A DNA stretch of 59,369 bases, from contig CANQQO010000002.1 of NCBI GenBank assembly GCA_947625965.1, forward strand, positions 1 to 59,369, read 5' to 3'. The translations under genes and the position numbers were made by a program. This stretch comes from an uncultured Oscillospiraceae bacterium (GTDB lineage Bacteria > Bacillota > Clostridia > Oscillospirales > Oscillospiraceae). The notes under the pieces were generated by a model that saw nothing but the letters and a program-made list of their open reading frames with translations, was not told the origin of the DNA and ran no database searches. This document shows, one piece after another, positions 31,975-40,326 of the stretch (the first letter of the stretch is position 1; every line of letters starts with the position of its first letter).

Positions 31975-34614
31975 TTATTTCAGTTTTTCGGAAACGTAGT
32001 CGTCCACCAGGGCCAGGGCGTTGTCCAGCATCAGCAGGTCCTTGCCGCCGCCCATGGCGGAGTCGGGCTTGCCGCCGCCGGAGCCGCCGCAGCAGGCGCA
32101 GACCTGACGGACCAGCTCCCCGGCCTTCAGGCCCTTGGCCACGGCCTCCTTGCCGCAGACCGCCAGGAAGGTGATTTTCCCCTCATTGACGGTGGACAGC
32201 ACCGCCACCACGTCGGGCGCCTTGTCCCGCAGCAGGTCGCCCATCTGGCGCAGACGGGCGGCGTCGGCGCCGGGGACGTTGGCCGTCAGCACATGGAGCC
32301 CGCCCACAAGCCGGGCGCCGTAGAGGAACCGTTCCGTCTCCCCGGCGGCCTCCTTGCTCTTGAACGCCTCGATGGAGCGGCGGAGCTGACGGATCTCCTC
32401 AAGCTGGCTCTGGAGCTTGTCCCCCAGTTCCGAGGGCTTGACCTTCACCATGGCCGCCGCCCTGTACAGGCGCTCCCGCTCCTTTTCCAGCTCCGCCATG
32501 CAGACCTTGCCGGTGACGGCCTCGATCCGCCGGACGCCGGAGGCAACGCTGCCCTCGCTCTCGATGAGGAAGGGGCCGATCTTGGCGGTGTTGTCCAAAT
32601 GGGTGCCGCCGCAGAGCTCGATGGAGTAGCCGCCCATGTTCACCACCCGGACCACGTCGCCGTACTTTTCGCTGAACAGGGCCGTCGCGCCGGTGGCCTT
32701 GGCCTCCTCGATGGGCATTTCCCGAATATGGACCGGGTAGCCCTCCAAAACCGCCGACTGGACCAGGGCGTCCACCTTGGCCAGCTCCTCGGGCGTCAGG
32801 GCCGCGTAGTGGGTAAAGTCAAAACGAAGCCGGTCCGGCTCCACCAGGGAACCCGCCTGATGGACATGGTCCCCCAGGACGCTCTTCAAGGCCCGCTGAA
32901 GCAGGTGGGTGGCGGAGTGGGCCCGCATGATGGCCCGGCGGCGTTCCACGTCGATGGCGGCGCAGACTGGGTCGTCCACCTTGATGGTGCCCCGGAGCAT
33001 GGCCCCGTAGTGCAGGTACTTTCCGGCTTTGTCCTTCTGAACGTCCTTGACCTCAAAGCGGCTGTCGCCCACCAGGATCACGCCGTGGTCGGCGGTCTGG
33101 CCGCCCATTTCCGCGTAGAAGGGAGTCTTGTCCAGCACCAGGATGCCGCTCTCGCCGCCGGTGATGGCGCCGGAAACCTCCTCGCCCACGCAGACCGCCA
33201 GGACTCTCGCCTCGCAGCTATTCTGCTCGTAGCCCACGAAGGTGGTGGGAGTGTTGTCCAGGCCCAGATCAATGCCCGCCCAGGCCAGGTCCCCCAGGGC
33301 CTTCCGAGCCTCCCGGGCGCGGACCTTCTGCTCCCGCATCTTCTCCTCAAAGGCCGCCAGGTCCACTTCCATGCCCTCGTCGGCCACCATCTCCACCGTC
33401 AGGTCGATGGGAAAGCCGTAGGTGTCGTAGAGCTTAAAGGCGTCGGCCCCGGAGAAGCGGGCCTCCCCCTTTGCCTTGTGACCGGCGAGCATATCGCTGA
33501 AGATCCGCATACCGCCGTCGATGGTCCGGTCGAAGTTCTCCTCCTCCACCTTGACCACCCGGGTGATGTATGCCGCCCGCTCCCGCAGGTAGGTGTAGTG
33601 ATTCTCATTCTCCCGGACCACGGTCTCCACCACCTGGTACAGGAACGGCTCGTTCACGCCCAGGAGCTTGCCATGGCGGGCCGCCCGGCGGAGAAGCCGC
33701 CGCAGGACGTAGCCCCGGCCCTCGTTGCTGGGCAGGACGCCGTCGGCGATCATGAAGACGCTGGCCCGGATGTGGTCCGTGATGACCCGGAGGGAGACGT
33801 CAGTCTTATGGCTCTGGCCATAGGAGGCGCCGGTGAGCTCCGTGACCCTGCGGGTGATGTTCATCACCGTGTCCACATCGAAGAGGCTGTCCACGTCCTG
33901 GCAGACCACCGCCAGGCGTTCCAGGCCCATGCCGGTGTCGATGTTCTTCTGGACCAGGTCGGTGTAATTGCCGTGGCCGTCGTTGTCATACTGGGAAAAA
34001 ACGTTGTTCCAGACCTCCATGTACCGGTCGCAGTCGCAGCCGACGGTGCAGGTGGGCTTGCCGCAGCCGTACTTCTCGCCCCGGTCGTAGTAGATCTCCG
34101 AGCAGGGACCGCAGGGGCCGGAGCCGTGCTCCCAGAAATTGTCCGCCTTGCCGAAGCGGAAGATCCGCTCGGCGGGGATGCCGATCTCCTTGTTCCAGAT
34201 ATTGAACGCCTCGTCGTCCTTTTCATAGATGGAGGGGTACAGCCGGTCCGGCTCCAGGCCCACCACCTTGGTCAAAAATTCCCAGCTCCAGGCAATGGCC
34301 TCGTGCTTAAAGTAGTCGCCGAAGGAGAAGTTGCCCAGCATTTCAAAATAGGTGCCGTGGCGGGCGGTCTTGCCGATGTTCTCGATGTCGCCGGTGCGGA
34401 TGCACTTCTGGCAGGTGCAGACCCGGCGGCGGGGAGGCTCCACCTCGCCCTTGAAATAGGGCTTCATGGGGGCCATGCCGGAGTTGATGAGCAGCAGGGA
34501 CTGGTCATTCTGGGGGATCAGCGAAAAGCTGGGCAGGCGCAGATGGCCCTTGCTCTCAAAGAAGGACAGGAACATTTCCCGCAGCTCGTTGACCCCGTAG
34601 GACTTGTGTGACAT
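31975..34614 (-). CDS. alaS: Alanyl-tRNA synthetase
   Basis: An 879-residue class II synthetase. The catalytic domain contains the motif 2 region (ARHGTYFEMLGNFSFGDYF), the editing domain carries HSATHLLQRAL and the CGGTH zinc motif (IELCGGTHLDN), and the C-terminal DHHA1 domain contains CCGGSGGGKPDSAMGG. ATG 34614 follows GGAGGG and begins the typical SHKSYGVNELREMFLSFF. Preceded by a T-box leader. Confidence 0.98.
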   Translation of the reverse strand: MSHKSYGVNELREMFLSFFESKGHLRLPSFSLIPQNDQSLLLINSGMAPMKPYFKGEVEPPRRRVCTCQKCIRTGDIENIGKTARHGTYFEMLGNFSFGDYFKHEAIAWSWEFLTKVVGLEPDRLYPSIYEKDDEAFNIWNKEIGIPAERIFRFGKADNFWEHGSGPCGPCSEIYYDRGEKYGCGKPTCTVGCDCDRYMEVWNNVFSQYDNDGHGNYTDLVQKNIDTGMGLERLAVVCQDVDSLFDVDTVMNITRRVTELTGASYGQSHKTDVSLRVITDHIRASVFMIADGVLPSNEGRGYVLRRLLRRAARHGKLLGVNEPFLYQVVETVVRENENHYTYLRERAAYITRVVKVEEENFDRTIDGGMRIFSDMLAGHKAKGEARFSGADAFKLYDTYGFPIDLTVEMVADEGMEVDLAAFEEKMREQKVRAREARKALGDLAWAGIDLGLDNTPTTFVGYEQNSCEARVLAVCVGEEVSGAITGGESGILVLDKTPFYAEMGGQTADHGVILVGDSRFEVKDVQKDKAGKYLHYGAMLRGTIKVDDPVCAAIDVERRRAIMRAHSATHLLQRALKSVLGDHVHQAGSLVEPDRLRFDFTHYAALTPEELAKVDALVQSAVLEGYPVHIREMPIEEAKATGATALFSEKYGDVVRVVNMGGYSIELCGGTHLDNTAKIGPFLIESEGSVASGVRRIEAVTGKVCMAELEKERERLYRAAAMVKVKPSELGDKLQSQLEEIRQLRRSIEAFKSKEAAGETERFLYGARLVGGLHVLTANVPGADAARLRQMGDLLRDKAPDVVAVLSTVNEGKITFLAVCGKEAVAKGLKAGELVRQVCACCGGSGGGKPDSAMGGGKDLLMLDNALALVDDYVSEKLK

Positions 34615-34643
34615 TTGGTTTTCCCTCCAAAATATTTTTTGCA

Positions 34644-34872
34644 AAAAAGAAACACCTCACCCCTGACAGTTAGGGGCGAGGCGACTCGCGGTACCACCCT
34701 AATTGCCGCCAAAATGGGCGGCATCTCTCGCGCTCTGTAACGGGAGCCCCCGTCCCGGTCTCCCGGGCAGCTTGGAAGTGGCCTGCGGACGTAAGTGCGG
34801 GGGCTTTCACCGGTCCCCCCTCGCTGATGGCAGTTCGGTCCGTTTCTCTTCCGCATCGTTTTTTTGCATATC
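34644..34872 (-). ncRNA. T-box leader (tRNA-sensing), presumably alanine
   Basis: On the minus strand the conserved T-box antiterminator sequence AGGGTGGTACCGCG reads at 34700-34687. It is followed by a terminator with arms at 34681-34672 and 34664-34655 (CCTCGCCCCT / AGGGGTGAGG on the transcript) and a U-run (34650-34643). The upstream 150 bases can form stem I. Uncharged tRNA pairing with the T-box bulge would favour read-through. Alanine specificity is inferred from alaS downstream; I could not pick the specifier codon with certainty. Confidence 0.93.
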
Positions 34873-34878
34873 GTGGAT

Positions 34879-34906
34879 ATTGTAGCACAAAATGGGGAAA
34901 AGTCAA
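34879..34906 (-). promoter_or_regulatory. Promoter of the alaS T-box transcript
   Basis: Minus strand: TTGACT (34906-34901), 16-base spacer, TACAAT (34884-34879). Confidence 0.7.
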
Positions 34907-34925
34907 CGCTTTTTCTATGATTGTT

Positions 34926-35873
34926 TTAATTATTGTATCGCCCCAGCTCGGCGCCCTGGTAGTAGTGGGTGAGGATCGATGCGTAGTCCGCGCCTGTTGC
35001 CGCCATGGCTTCCGCGCCGTACTGGCTCATGCCCACCCGGTGGCCAAAGCCCCGGGTGACGACGGTGATCTCCCCGCCAGACGCCTCCATGGTGAAGGCC
35101 GTGGACCGGAGGCCCAGCAGGCTCCTGAGCTCCGTGCCCTTGAAGATCCTGCCGCAGACGGCCATCGTCTCCACCCCGCCGCCGTCTGTGTAGGTCGCGG
35201 GCCCCAGCCAGCTTTCCGGGTCCCCGCTCCCGTCCAGGCCCAGGGCGGCGGCAAATTCCGAGGCGGAGAAGGTCACCGTGTCCGTATAGTGGGCGGCCCC
35301 CTCCTCCCCCGGGCTGTCCGTGGCCCGGAGGTAGGGCACGTCCGCACCCCACACCGCCTGGGCGTCCTCCGTCCGGCCCCCGGAGCAGGAGAAATAGGTG
35401 GCCTCGATCAGGGCCCCGTCGTAGTATAGGACCTGCCCCGCCGTCTCCGCCACCGCCCGGTGGATCTTTTCCACATCGGATCCCTCGCCGCCCTGGGCCA
35501 CGTAGTCCTCGGGGTCAAAATACGCCTGGCAGCAGGCCGGGTCGGTACAGACCATCCCGGGGTGCTTCTTGCCCACGCCCACGGTCCTCAGGGTGAAGGT
35601 CCGGGCCACCACCGCCTGGGCTTTCAGCGCCTCCGTCTCAAAATCCGCCGGCATCTCCCCCAGGACCACCCCCACCAGGTACTCCTCCAGATCCATCTCC
35701 TCGGTCCCCTCGGGCAGCTTCACCGTCACCCTGCGGGACGGGGCGGCGGAAATGTCCGTGGGGACCGTCTTCCGGGCCTCCTGCCGGGGCTTGTCCGTCA
35801 GAGCGAAGAGCAGCAGGGGCATCCCCAGCCCCAGCAGGACCGCAAGGGCGATCTCCAAAATCCATTTTTTCAT
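34926..35873 (-). CDS. spoIID: SpoIID/LytB-type sporulation cell-wall protein
   Basis: A 315-residue membrane-anchored peptidoglycan-processing protein. An N-terminal helix (about residues 4-23) precedes the SpoIID domain with VVLGEMPADFETEALKAQA, VVARTFTLR and the C-terminal GFGHRVGMSQYGAEAMA. In Bacillus SpoIID is a lytic transglycosylase that drives engulfment, so its presence suggests spore formation ability. ATG 35873 has AAAGGAGG upstream. It ends shortly before the alaS promoter on the same strand and is divergent from the LRR gene. Confidence 0.93.
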   Translation of the reverse strand: MKKWILEIALAVLLGLGMPLLLFALTDKPRQEARKTVPTDISAAPSRRVTVKLPEGTEEMDLEEYLVGVVLGEMPADFETEALKAQAVVARTFTLRTVGVGKKHPGMVCTDPACCQAYFDPEDYVAQGGEGSDVEKIHRAVAETAGQVLYYDGALIEATYFSCSGGRTEDAQAVWGADVPYLRATDSPGEEGAAHYTDTVTFSASEFAAALGLDGSGDPESWLGPATYTDGGGVETMAVCGRIFKGTELRSLLGLRSTAFTMEASGGEITVVTRGFGHRVGMSQYGAEAMAATGADYASILTHYYQGAELGRYNN

Positions 35874-35963
35874 GACTGCGCCTCCTTTGCCCCATTCTAC
35901 CAGCTTTGGACCGGGGATTTCAGCCGCAATCCGCCGGAATTTCATCCAATTTTTCCCCAGGAC

Positions 35964-35992
35964 TTGACAGAGCTCCCTAAAGTCGTTATAAT
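35964..35992 (+). promoter_or_regulatory. Consensus promoter of the LRR protein gene
   Basis: TTGACA (35964-35969), 17-base spacer, TATAAT (35987-35992); start codon 40 bases further on, preceded by GGAG. Confidence 0.9.
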
Positions 35993-36032
35993 AAATTACA
36001 AAGTATAACAATTTGGAAACGGAGCGCAAGTT

Positions 36033-37784
36033 ATGAAAAGAACGATGCGAGTCCTCCTGCCTCTGGTCCTGGCACTGGCGGTCCTGGGCAGCGCGGCTTG
36101 GTATTTATTCGTCTATGACCGGGATTTCACCCGGGATGTTTTGCTCCAGCAGGCGCGGTACTGGGAGGGCAACAATCAGCCCCTGGCCGCCTGGTTCTAC
36201 AATCAGGCATATTCCCAGGCCAATCAAGATGAGGACGTGGCCATCGAGCTGGCCATGCAGTACCGGGCCGCCGGGAACTACACCAAGGCGGAGTACACCC
36301 TCTCCAACGCCATCGCCGACGGCGGCACCGCCAAGCTCTACCAAACCCTGTGTCAGATCTACGTGGAACAGGACAAGCTCCTGGACGCGGTCAATATGCT
36401 GGACACGGTCTCCGACCCGGCGGTGAAGGCGGAGCTGGACGCCATGCGGCCCGCCGCGCCGGTCTGTACGCCGGAGCCGGGGTTTTACACCCAGTACATC
36501 TCCGTGACGCTGGAGGCCCAGGGAACTCTGTATTACAGCGACCAGGGAGAATACCCCTCCATTTCCAGCGAACCCTACTCCGCCCCCCTGGACCTGGGGC
36601 AGGGAGAGACGACGATCTATGCCCTGGCGGTGGCCGACAACGGGCTGGTAAGTCCCCTGGTCATCAGCGGCTACACCGTGGGCGGCGTCATTGAGCCGGT
36701 GGACTTTGCGGACCCGGCCATGGAGGCCGCCATGCGGCAGGCCCTGGGCGTGGACGAGAATAAGACCGTCTATACCAACGACCTGTGGACCATTTCCAGC
36801 TTTACCGTTCCCAGCGACGCCCGGAGCTATGGGGACCTGGCCCTGCTGACCTATCTCCAGAGCCTCCAGGTGGAAAACGGGATCGCCTCGGAGCTGCACT
36901 ACATTGCCTCGCTGTCCCGGCTGGAGGAGCTGGCGGTCACCGGCTGCAATGTCAGCGACGAGGACCTGGCCTCCATCGCCGCCCTGCCGGAGCTGAAGCG
37001 CCTGACCCTGGAGGACTGCGGCCTGGTTTCGATCAACGCCCTGTCCACCGCCCAGGATTTGGTCTATTTGAATCTGAACGACAACACCATCGGCAATCTC
37101 ACCTCCCTGGGCGGCATGGCGGAACTTCAGGAGCTCCATCTGTCCCGGAACGCGGTGACGGACCTGGGGGCCCTGACGGGGCTGAACGATCTGACCATCT
37201 TAGACGTCTCCTACAATTCCCTGACCTCCATCGCCCCGGTCTGCGGTATCCGCCCCCTGGCCCGGCTGGACGTGAGCCACAACAATTTGGCCACGCTTGG
37301 CGCCGTGGACAATCTGCCCGCCCTGACCTTCTTAGCCGCCGCCTACAATCACCTGACCGAGGCGGAGCAGTTGGGCCGGTGTACGAATTTGGAGGAGCTG
37401 GACATCTCCAACAATGATTTGACGGAGATCGGCTATCTGTCCGCTCTGAACAAGTTGGTCAAGCTGAATTTCAGCTACAATCAGGTGGTGGACCTGCCCC
37501 AGTGGAGCACGGACTGCGCCCTGGTGACCATCGACGGGTCCTACAACCAGATCGAGACTCTCGCGCCGCTGGCGGGGCTGGGCTCTCTGAACAACGTGCT
37601 CATGGACTACAACACGGCCATCGCGTCCGTGGAGGAGCTGGCCGACTGCCCCAATCTGATCCAGGTCAACGTCTTCGGCACGGCCGTCACCGACGCCTCC
37701 GCGCTGACGGATCAGAGCATCATCGTCAACTTTGACCCCACCGCCGGGGTGGAAACCGGCGGCGAGGACGATGAAGAAGACTAA
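36033..37784 (+). CDS. Membrane-anchored leucine-rich-repeat protein with TPR-like and CHB_HEX-type domains
   Basis: A 583-residue surface protein. The N-terminal signal anchor (about residues 5-27) precedes a TPR-like helical segment (about 40-125: QPLAAWFYNQAYSQANQDED...GNYTKAEYTL). A beta domain of the chitobiase/hexosaminidase C-terminal type follows (about 143-215: PEPGFYTQYISVTLEA...GETTIYALAV). Then come about ten to twelve SDS22-like leucine-rich repeats (about 260-560, e.g. LTILDVSYNSLTSIAPVC) and an acidic tail. It faces outward and may bind a protein or polysaccharide; its ligand is unknown. Strong consensus promoter and a strong terminator frame it as a single gene. Confidence 0.88.
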   Translation: MKRTMRVLLPLVLALAVLGSAAWYLFVYDRDFTRDVLLQQARYWEGNNQPLAAWFYNQAYSQANQDEDVAIELAMQYRAAGNYTKAEYTLSNAIADGGTAKLYQTLCQIYVEQDKLLDAVNMLDTVSDPAVKAELDAMRPAAPVCTPEPGFYTQYISVTLEAQGTLYYSDQGEYPSISSEPYSAPLDLGQGETTIYALAVADNGLVSPLVISGYTVGGVIEPVDFADPAMEAAMRQALGVDENKTVYTNDLWTISSFTVPSDARSYGDLALLTYLQSLQVENGIASELHYIASLSRLEELAVTGCNVSDEDLASIAALPELKRLTLEDCGLVSINALSTAQDLVYLNLNDNTIGNLTSLGGMAELQELHLSRNAVTDLGALTGLNDLTILDVSYNSLTSIAPVCGIRPLARLDVSHNNLATLGAVDNLPALTFLAAAYNHLTEAEQLGRCTNLEELDISNNDLTEIGYLSALNKLVKLNFSYNQVVDLPQWSTDCALVTIDGSYNQIETLAPLAGLGSLNNVLMDYNTAIASVEELADCPNLIQVNVFGTAVTDASALTDQSIIVNFDPTAGVETGGEDDEED

Positions 37785-37790
37785 ACGAAC

Positions 37791-37826
37791 GCGCCAGCCG
37801 GGACCGGCTGGCGCATCCTTTTTTTC
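37791..37826 (+). terminator. Terminator of the LRR protein gene
   Basis: Perfect 10-bp stem GCGCCAGCCG (37791-37800) / CGGCTGGCGC (37805-37814), then ATCC and seven Ts. Confidence 0.9.
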
Positions 37827-37889
37827 ATTTCCATGTGACCGGCGGGGAATCTCCGCCCACAGCCGTCGGCGATGGGCGTCAGAGCTTCC

Positions 37890-38399
37890 TTAGAGGTAGG
37901 TCACTTGCTTTTCCGCGCTGTAGCTGTGAGGCGCCTTTTCCGTGGCCTTGTGACCCACCGCGATGGCGATCTCAAAGGCATAGCCCTCGGGGATGCGGAA
38001 CCGGCGGTTCCACTTCTCTTTCTCCGGGCCCCGCATCAGGCCCTTGACGCAGCCCAGGATCACGCTGCCCAGGCCCAGGGCTTCCGCCGCCAAGGCGATG
38101 TTCTCCACCGCGATCCCCGCGTCCACCGGGGTCCAGGAGAACGCCTCCTCGCCGCTGAGAATCAGCACCGTGGGCGCGCCGTAGTAGAAGCAGACACCCC
38201 GGCCCAGGGCTTCGTCCAGTTCCTTGAGCTCCGGCGCGTCGCCGGGGACCACCGTGATGTGGAGTTCCTGCCGGTTGGTGGCCGTGGGAGCCTGGAGCCC
38301 CGCGGTGATCAGGATATTTTGTTCTTCCTCTGTCAGTTTCTCCGCCGTATAGCCCCGGGTGGAGCTGCGGCTCTCGATGGCCTTCAATACTTCCATCAT
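37890..38399 (-). CDS. Nitroreductase-family flavoprotein
   Basis: A 169-residue FMN-dependent nitroreductase-like protein. The N-terminal AIESRSSTRGYTAEKL supplies the phosphate-binding arginines. APTATNRQ and the central AGIAVENIALAAEALGLGSV are hallmark segments, and the C-terminal IAVGHKATEKAPHS closes the fold. The length is typical for the short nitroreductases of anaerobes. Two adjacent ATGs (38399, 38396) could each serve as start. A consensus promoter lies about 45 bases upstream. Substrate unknown. Confidence 0.9.
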   Translation of the reverse strand: MMEVLKAIESRSSTRGYTAEKLTEEEQNILITAGLQAPTATNRQELHITVVPGDAPELKELDEALGRGVCFYYGAPTVLILSGEEAFSWTPVDAGIAVENIALAAEALGLGSVILGCVKGLMRGPEKEKWNRRFRIPEGYAFEIAIAVGHKATEKAPHSYSAEKQVTYL

Positions 38400-38444
38400 T
38401 GTACCGCCTTTCCGCGCTTATCGCGCAAATCAATTGTATGTATT

Positions 38445-38473
38445 ATTATAGCGGATTTTTGCGGCGCTGTCAA
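38445..38473 (-). promoter_or_regulatory. Consensus promoter of the nitroreductase gene
   Basis: Minus strand: TTGACA (38473-38468), 17-base spacer, TATAAT (38450-38445). It overlaps the left end of a possible gene remnant. Confidence 0.9.
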
Positions 38474-38474
38474 G

Positions 38475-38620
38475 GACCGGAGCTGGGCGAGAATCTCCTT
38501 GACGCCGGTCTGACCCACAATGGCGTGACCGTGGAATTCTCCCCCTTCCTGTCCCTGGAGAACGGGTCCCTGCAACTCATCGGCGACCCCGGACTGGATC
38601 TCACAAAAAGTGCGGAATAA
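38475..38620 (+). pseudogene. Possible 3' remnant of an unidentified gene
   Basis: A plus-strand frame of about 48 codons with third positions rich in G/C (ELGENLLDAGLTHNGVTV, then EFSPFLSLENGSLQLIGDPG and a TAA at 38618-38620). It has no ribosome binding site or plausible start, because its left edge is the nitroreductase promoter. The coding character suggests the tail of a lost gene. I do not recognise the family, and the opposite strand also stays open for part of it. Confidence 0.3.
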
Positions 38621-38628
38621 TGGAAAAG

Positions 38629-38650
38629 CCGCCCGGTTTTCGCCGGGCGG
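38629..38650. terminator. Stem-loop between gene remnants
   Basis: Arms CCGCCCGG (38629-38636) and CCGGGCGG (38643-38650). It is followed on the minus strand by CTTTTCC, so it probably ended the acetyltransferase whose remnant lies next to it. Confidence 0.5.
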
Positions 38651-38655
38651 TCAAT

Positions 38656-38820
38656 TTATTCTGCGTCCTTATAGTAGCTCCTGGTAAGGCCCTCCCGGGT
38701 GAAGCGGTTCCTTTCGTAATAGCGCTGGGCAGCAGCGTTGGACAGGGCCGTGTCCGTATCCAGCCGGACGAGCCCCCGGCGGAAAAGGGAGGGATCCTGT
38801 ATGGATCTCCCCTTTTTCAT
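38656..38820 (-). pseudogene. C-terminal remnant of a GNAT acetyltransferase
   Basis: Reading the minus strand to TAA at 38656 gives LDTDTALSNAAAQRYYERN, then RFTREGLTRSYYKDAE. This is the standard GNAT C-terminal pattern (N-x-A-A-Q-x-x-Y-x-x-x-G/R-F followed by a beta strand). Only about 36 residues are acetyltransferase. The upstream part of the frame (MKKGRSIQDPSLFR) is encoded by a dispersed repeat (38783-38836), which appears to have replaced the missing 5' part. A start at 38820 is formally possible, but no binding site is evident. Confidence 0.65.
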
Positions 38821-38836
38821 TCCGAATGGTCAGCGG
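38783..38836 (+). repeat. Dispersed hairpin repeat, copy B
   Basis: AAAAGGGAGGGATCC (38783-ca.38797), loop TGTAT, GGATCTCCCCTTTT forms an imperfect hairpin. It is followed by TCATTCCGAAT and GCGGA. The same order (GAGGG..TC..TAT..GATCTCC..TTTCATTCCGAAT..GCGGA) is seen at 43462-43506 beside rlmN. Confidence 0.6.
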
Positions 38837-38887
38837 AAAAGAGCCACACACAGCCGAGGACGATGGGCTTTCAGAGGTTCCTTTGCT

Positions 38888-39433
38888 TTACGCTTCCTTC
38901 AGCGCCTTTTTCAAGACCGGTACTATGGCAATGGCCGCCGCGCCGCCGATGAGAGCCGTGATGAGCTGGGGATAGGAGAACATGGCCGTAAAGGTGGCCG
39001 CCTGCTGAGGCTTTATCGCGTCTCCCAGGGCGGGGATCAGCAGGACGACGATGGCGACATACAGGACCAGAGCTTTCCCCGCCGCGCCGACCGCCAGGCT
39101 CACGGCCCGCCGCCACAAGGGGGCGTCCTTCCCAGCCAGGAGGGCCAGCAGCAGCACATAGCAGGTGTTGCCCAGGCTGATCATGGGCACGATGGGCAGC
39201 AGCTTGGGGCCAATGCCCAGCAGGAACGCAAAAAACGGGGACGCCACCGCCACCACGACGGCGCTGAGCGGTCCGGCAAACAGCGCCGCCACCGCCAGGA
39301 CACAGTTGACGCAGGAGCCGGTGATGTACTGCCCGGCAAAGGCGCTGGTGCCGGCGGTCGCCCACTGGACGGCGATGAGCAGGGCCGTCAAGACGCCGGT
39401 CCGGGTGATCCATTTGATTTTCTTGTCTTTCAT
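38888..39433 (-). CDS. ECF transporter S component (substrate-binding membrane subunit)
   Basis: A 181-residue hydrophobic protein with about six helices. The N-terminal cytoplasmic head KDKKIKWITRTGVLTALLIA and the pattern AGPLSAVVVAVASPFFAFLLG resemble S components of energy-coupling-factor vitamin transporters, which use shared EcfA/EcfT modules encoded elsewhere. The substrate cannot be read. Its place after rsgA, where Bacillus carries rpe-thiN, makes a thiamine-related or other vitamin plausible but unproven. ATG 39433 overlaps the rsgA stop (ATGA), so it is translationally coupled and last in the cluster. Confidence 0.8.
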   Translation of the reverse strand: MKDKKIKWITRTGVLTALLIAVQWATAGTSAFAGQYITGSCVNCVLAVAALFAGPLSAVVVAVASPFFAFLLGIGPKLLPIVPMISLGNTCYVLLLALLAGKDAPLWRRAVSLAVGAAGKALVLYVAIVVLLIPALGDAIKPQQAATFTAMFSYPQLITALIGGAAAIAIVPVLKKALKEA

Positions 39434-40326
39434 AGCGGTTCCTCTCTTTTTTCCAGCTCCCAGGGCTTGATTTGATCGGCCTGGGCGTACAGCCGGAGAT
39501 AGCTTTCGTAACGGGTGGGCTCCACCGCCCCGGCTTCCAGCGCGGCGCGGAGGCAGCAGCCCGGCTCGGAGCGATGGGTGCAGTCTCGGAACTGGCAGCG
39601 GCCCAGATAGGGGGCGAAGTCCGGGAAGGTGTACTGCAAGCCCTCCTTGTCCGTCAACTCCATTCGCTCCGTGTCGAAGGCGGAGAAGCCAGGGGTGTCG
39701 GCGACATATGTGTCCTCCCCCAGCCGGTATAGCTCCACATGGCGGGTGGTGTGGCGGCCCCGGCCCAGCTTTTCCGACACCTCCCCCGTGGGGAGGGCCA
39801 GGGACGGGCACAGGGCGTTGAGAACGCTGCTCTTGCCCACGCCGGAGTTGCCGGTGAACGCGGTGAGCTTGCCTCTCAGCAGCTCCCGCAGAGCCTCCAC
39901 TCCCTCCCCTGTGGCGGCGCTGGTGCGGACCACGGGGAAACCGGCATGGCGGTAGATCGCGCAGAGCTTTTCCGCCGGGTCCAGATCCGTCTTGTTGACG
40001 CAGAGGATCACCGGCACCCCCCGGCTGCCGGCAATGGCCGCCACCCGGTCGATGAGGTAGGGCTCCGTCACCGGGTTGACGTTTGCGGCAAACACCACCA
40101 GCGCGTCGATATTCGCCACCGCCGGGCGGACAAATTCATTTCGCCGGGGCAGAATGGCCTCCACCGTGCCTTGCCGGCCTTGGCGGGAAAAGGACACCAT
40201 GTCCCCCGTCAACGGGGGCCGGTCCCGCCGCAGGATGCCCCGGGCCCGGCAGGTCACTTCCCCGCCGGGATAGGCCACCTGGTAAAACCCGCTGAGCGAG
40301 CGGACGATCCGTCCCACTTCCGTCAT
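39430..40326 (-). CDS. rsgA: Ribosome small-subunit maturation GTPase RsgA
   Basis: A 298-residue circularly permuted GTPase. An OB-fold N-terminus is followed by the G4 motif (VNKTDLD), then G1 (GNSGVGKSSVLNAL), then G3 (VADTPGFSAFD). The C-terminal zinc knuckle is CQFRDCTHRSEPGC. It checks late 30S assembly. The start overlaps the prkC stop (ATGA), following the conserved Firmicute order prpC-prkC-rsgA. Confidence 0.96.
   Translation of the reverse strand: MTEVGRIVRSLSGFYQVAYPGGEVTCRARGILRRDRPPLTGDMVSFSRQGRQGTVEAILPRRNEFVRPAVANIDALVVFAANVNPVTEPYLIDRVAAIAGSRGVPVILCVNKTDLDPAEKLCAIYRHAGFPVVRTSAATGEGVEALRELLRGKLTAFTGNSGVGKSSVLNALCPSLALPTGEVSEKLGRGRHTTRHVELYRLGEDTYVADTPGFSAFDTERMELTDKEGLQYTFPDFAPYLGRCQFRDCTHRSEPGCCLRAALEAGAVEPTRYESYLRLYAQADQIKPWELEKREEPL

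Noticed and set aside
31954..34611. An open frame of about 885 codons on the plus strand, opposite alaS
   Set aside because: It mirrors alaS exactly; G/C-rich third positions keep the antisense frame open, and the peptide is His/Gly/Leu/Val-rich with no family pattern.
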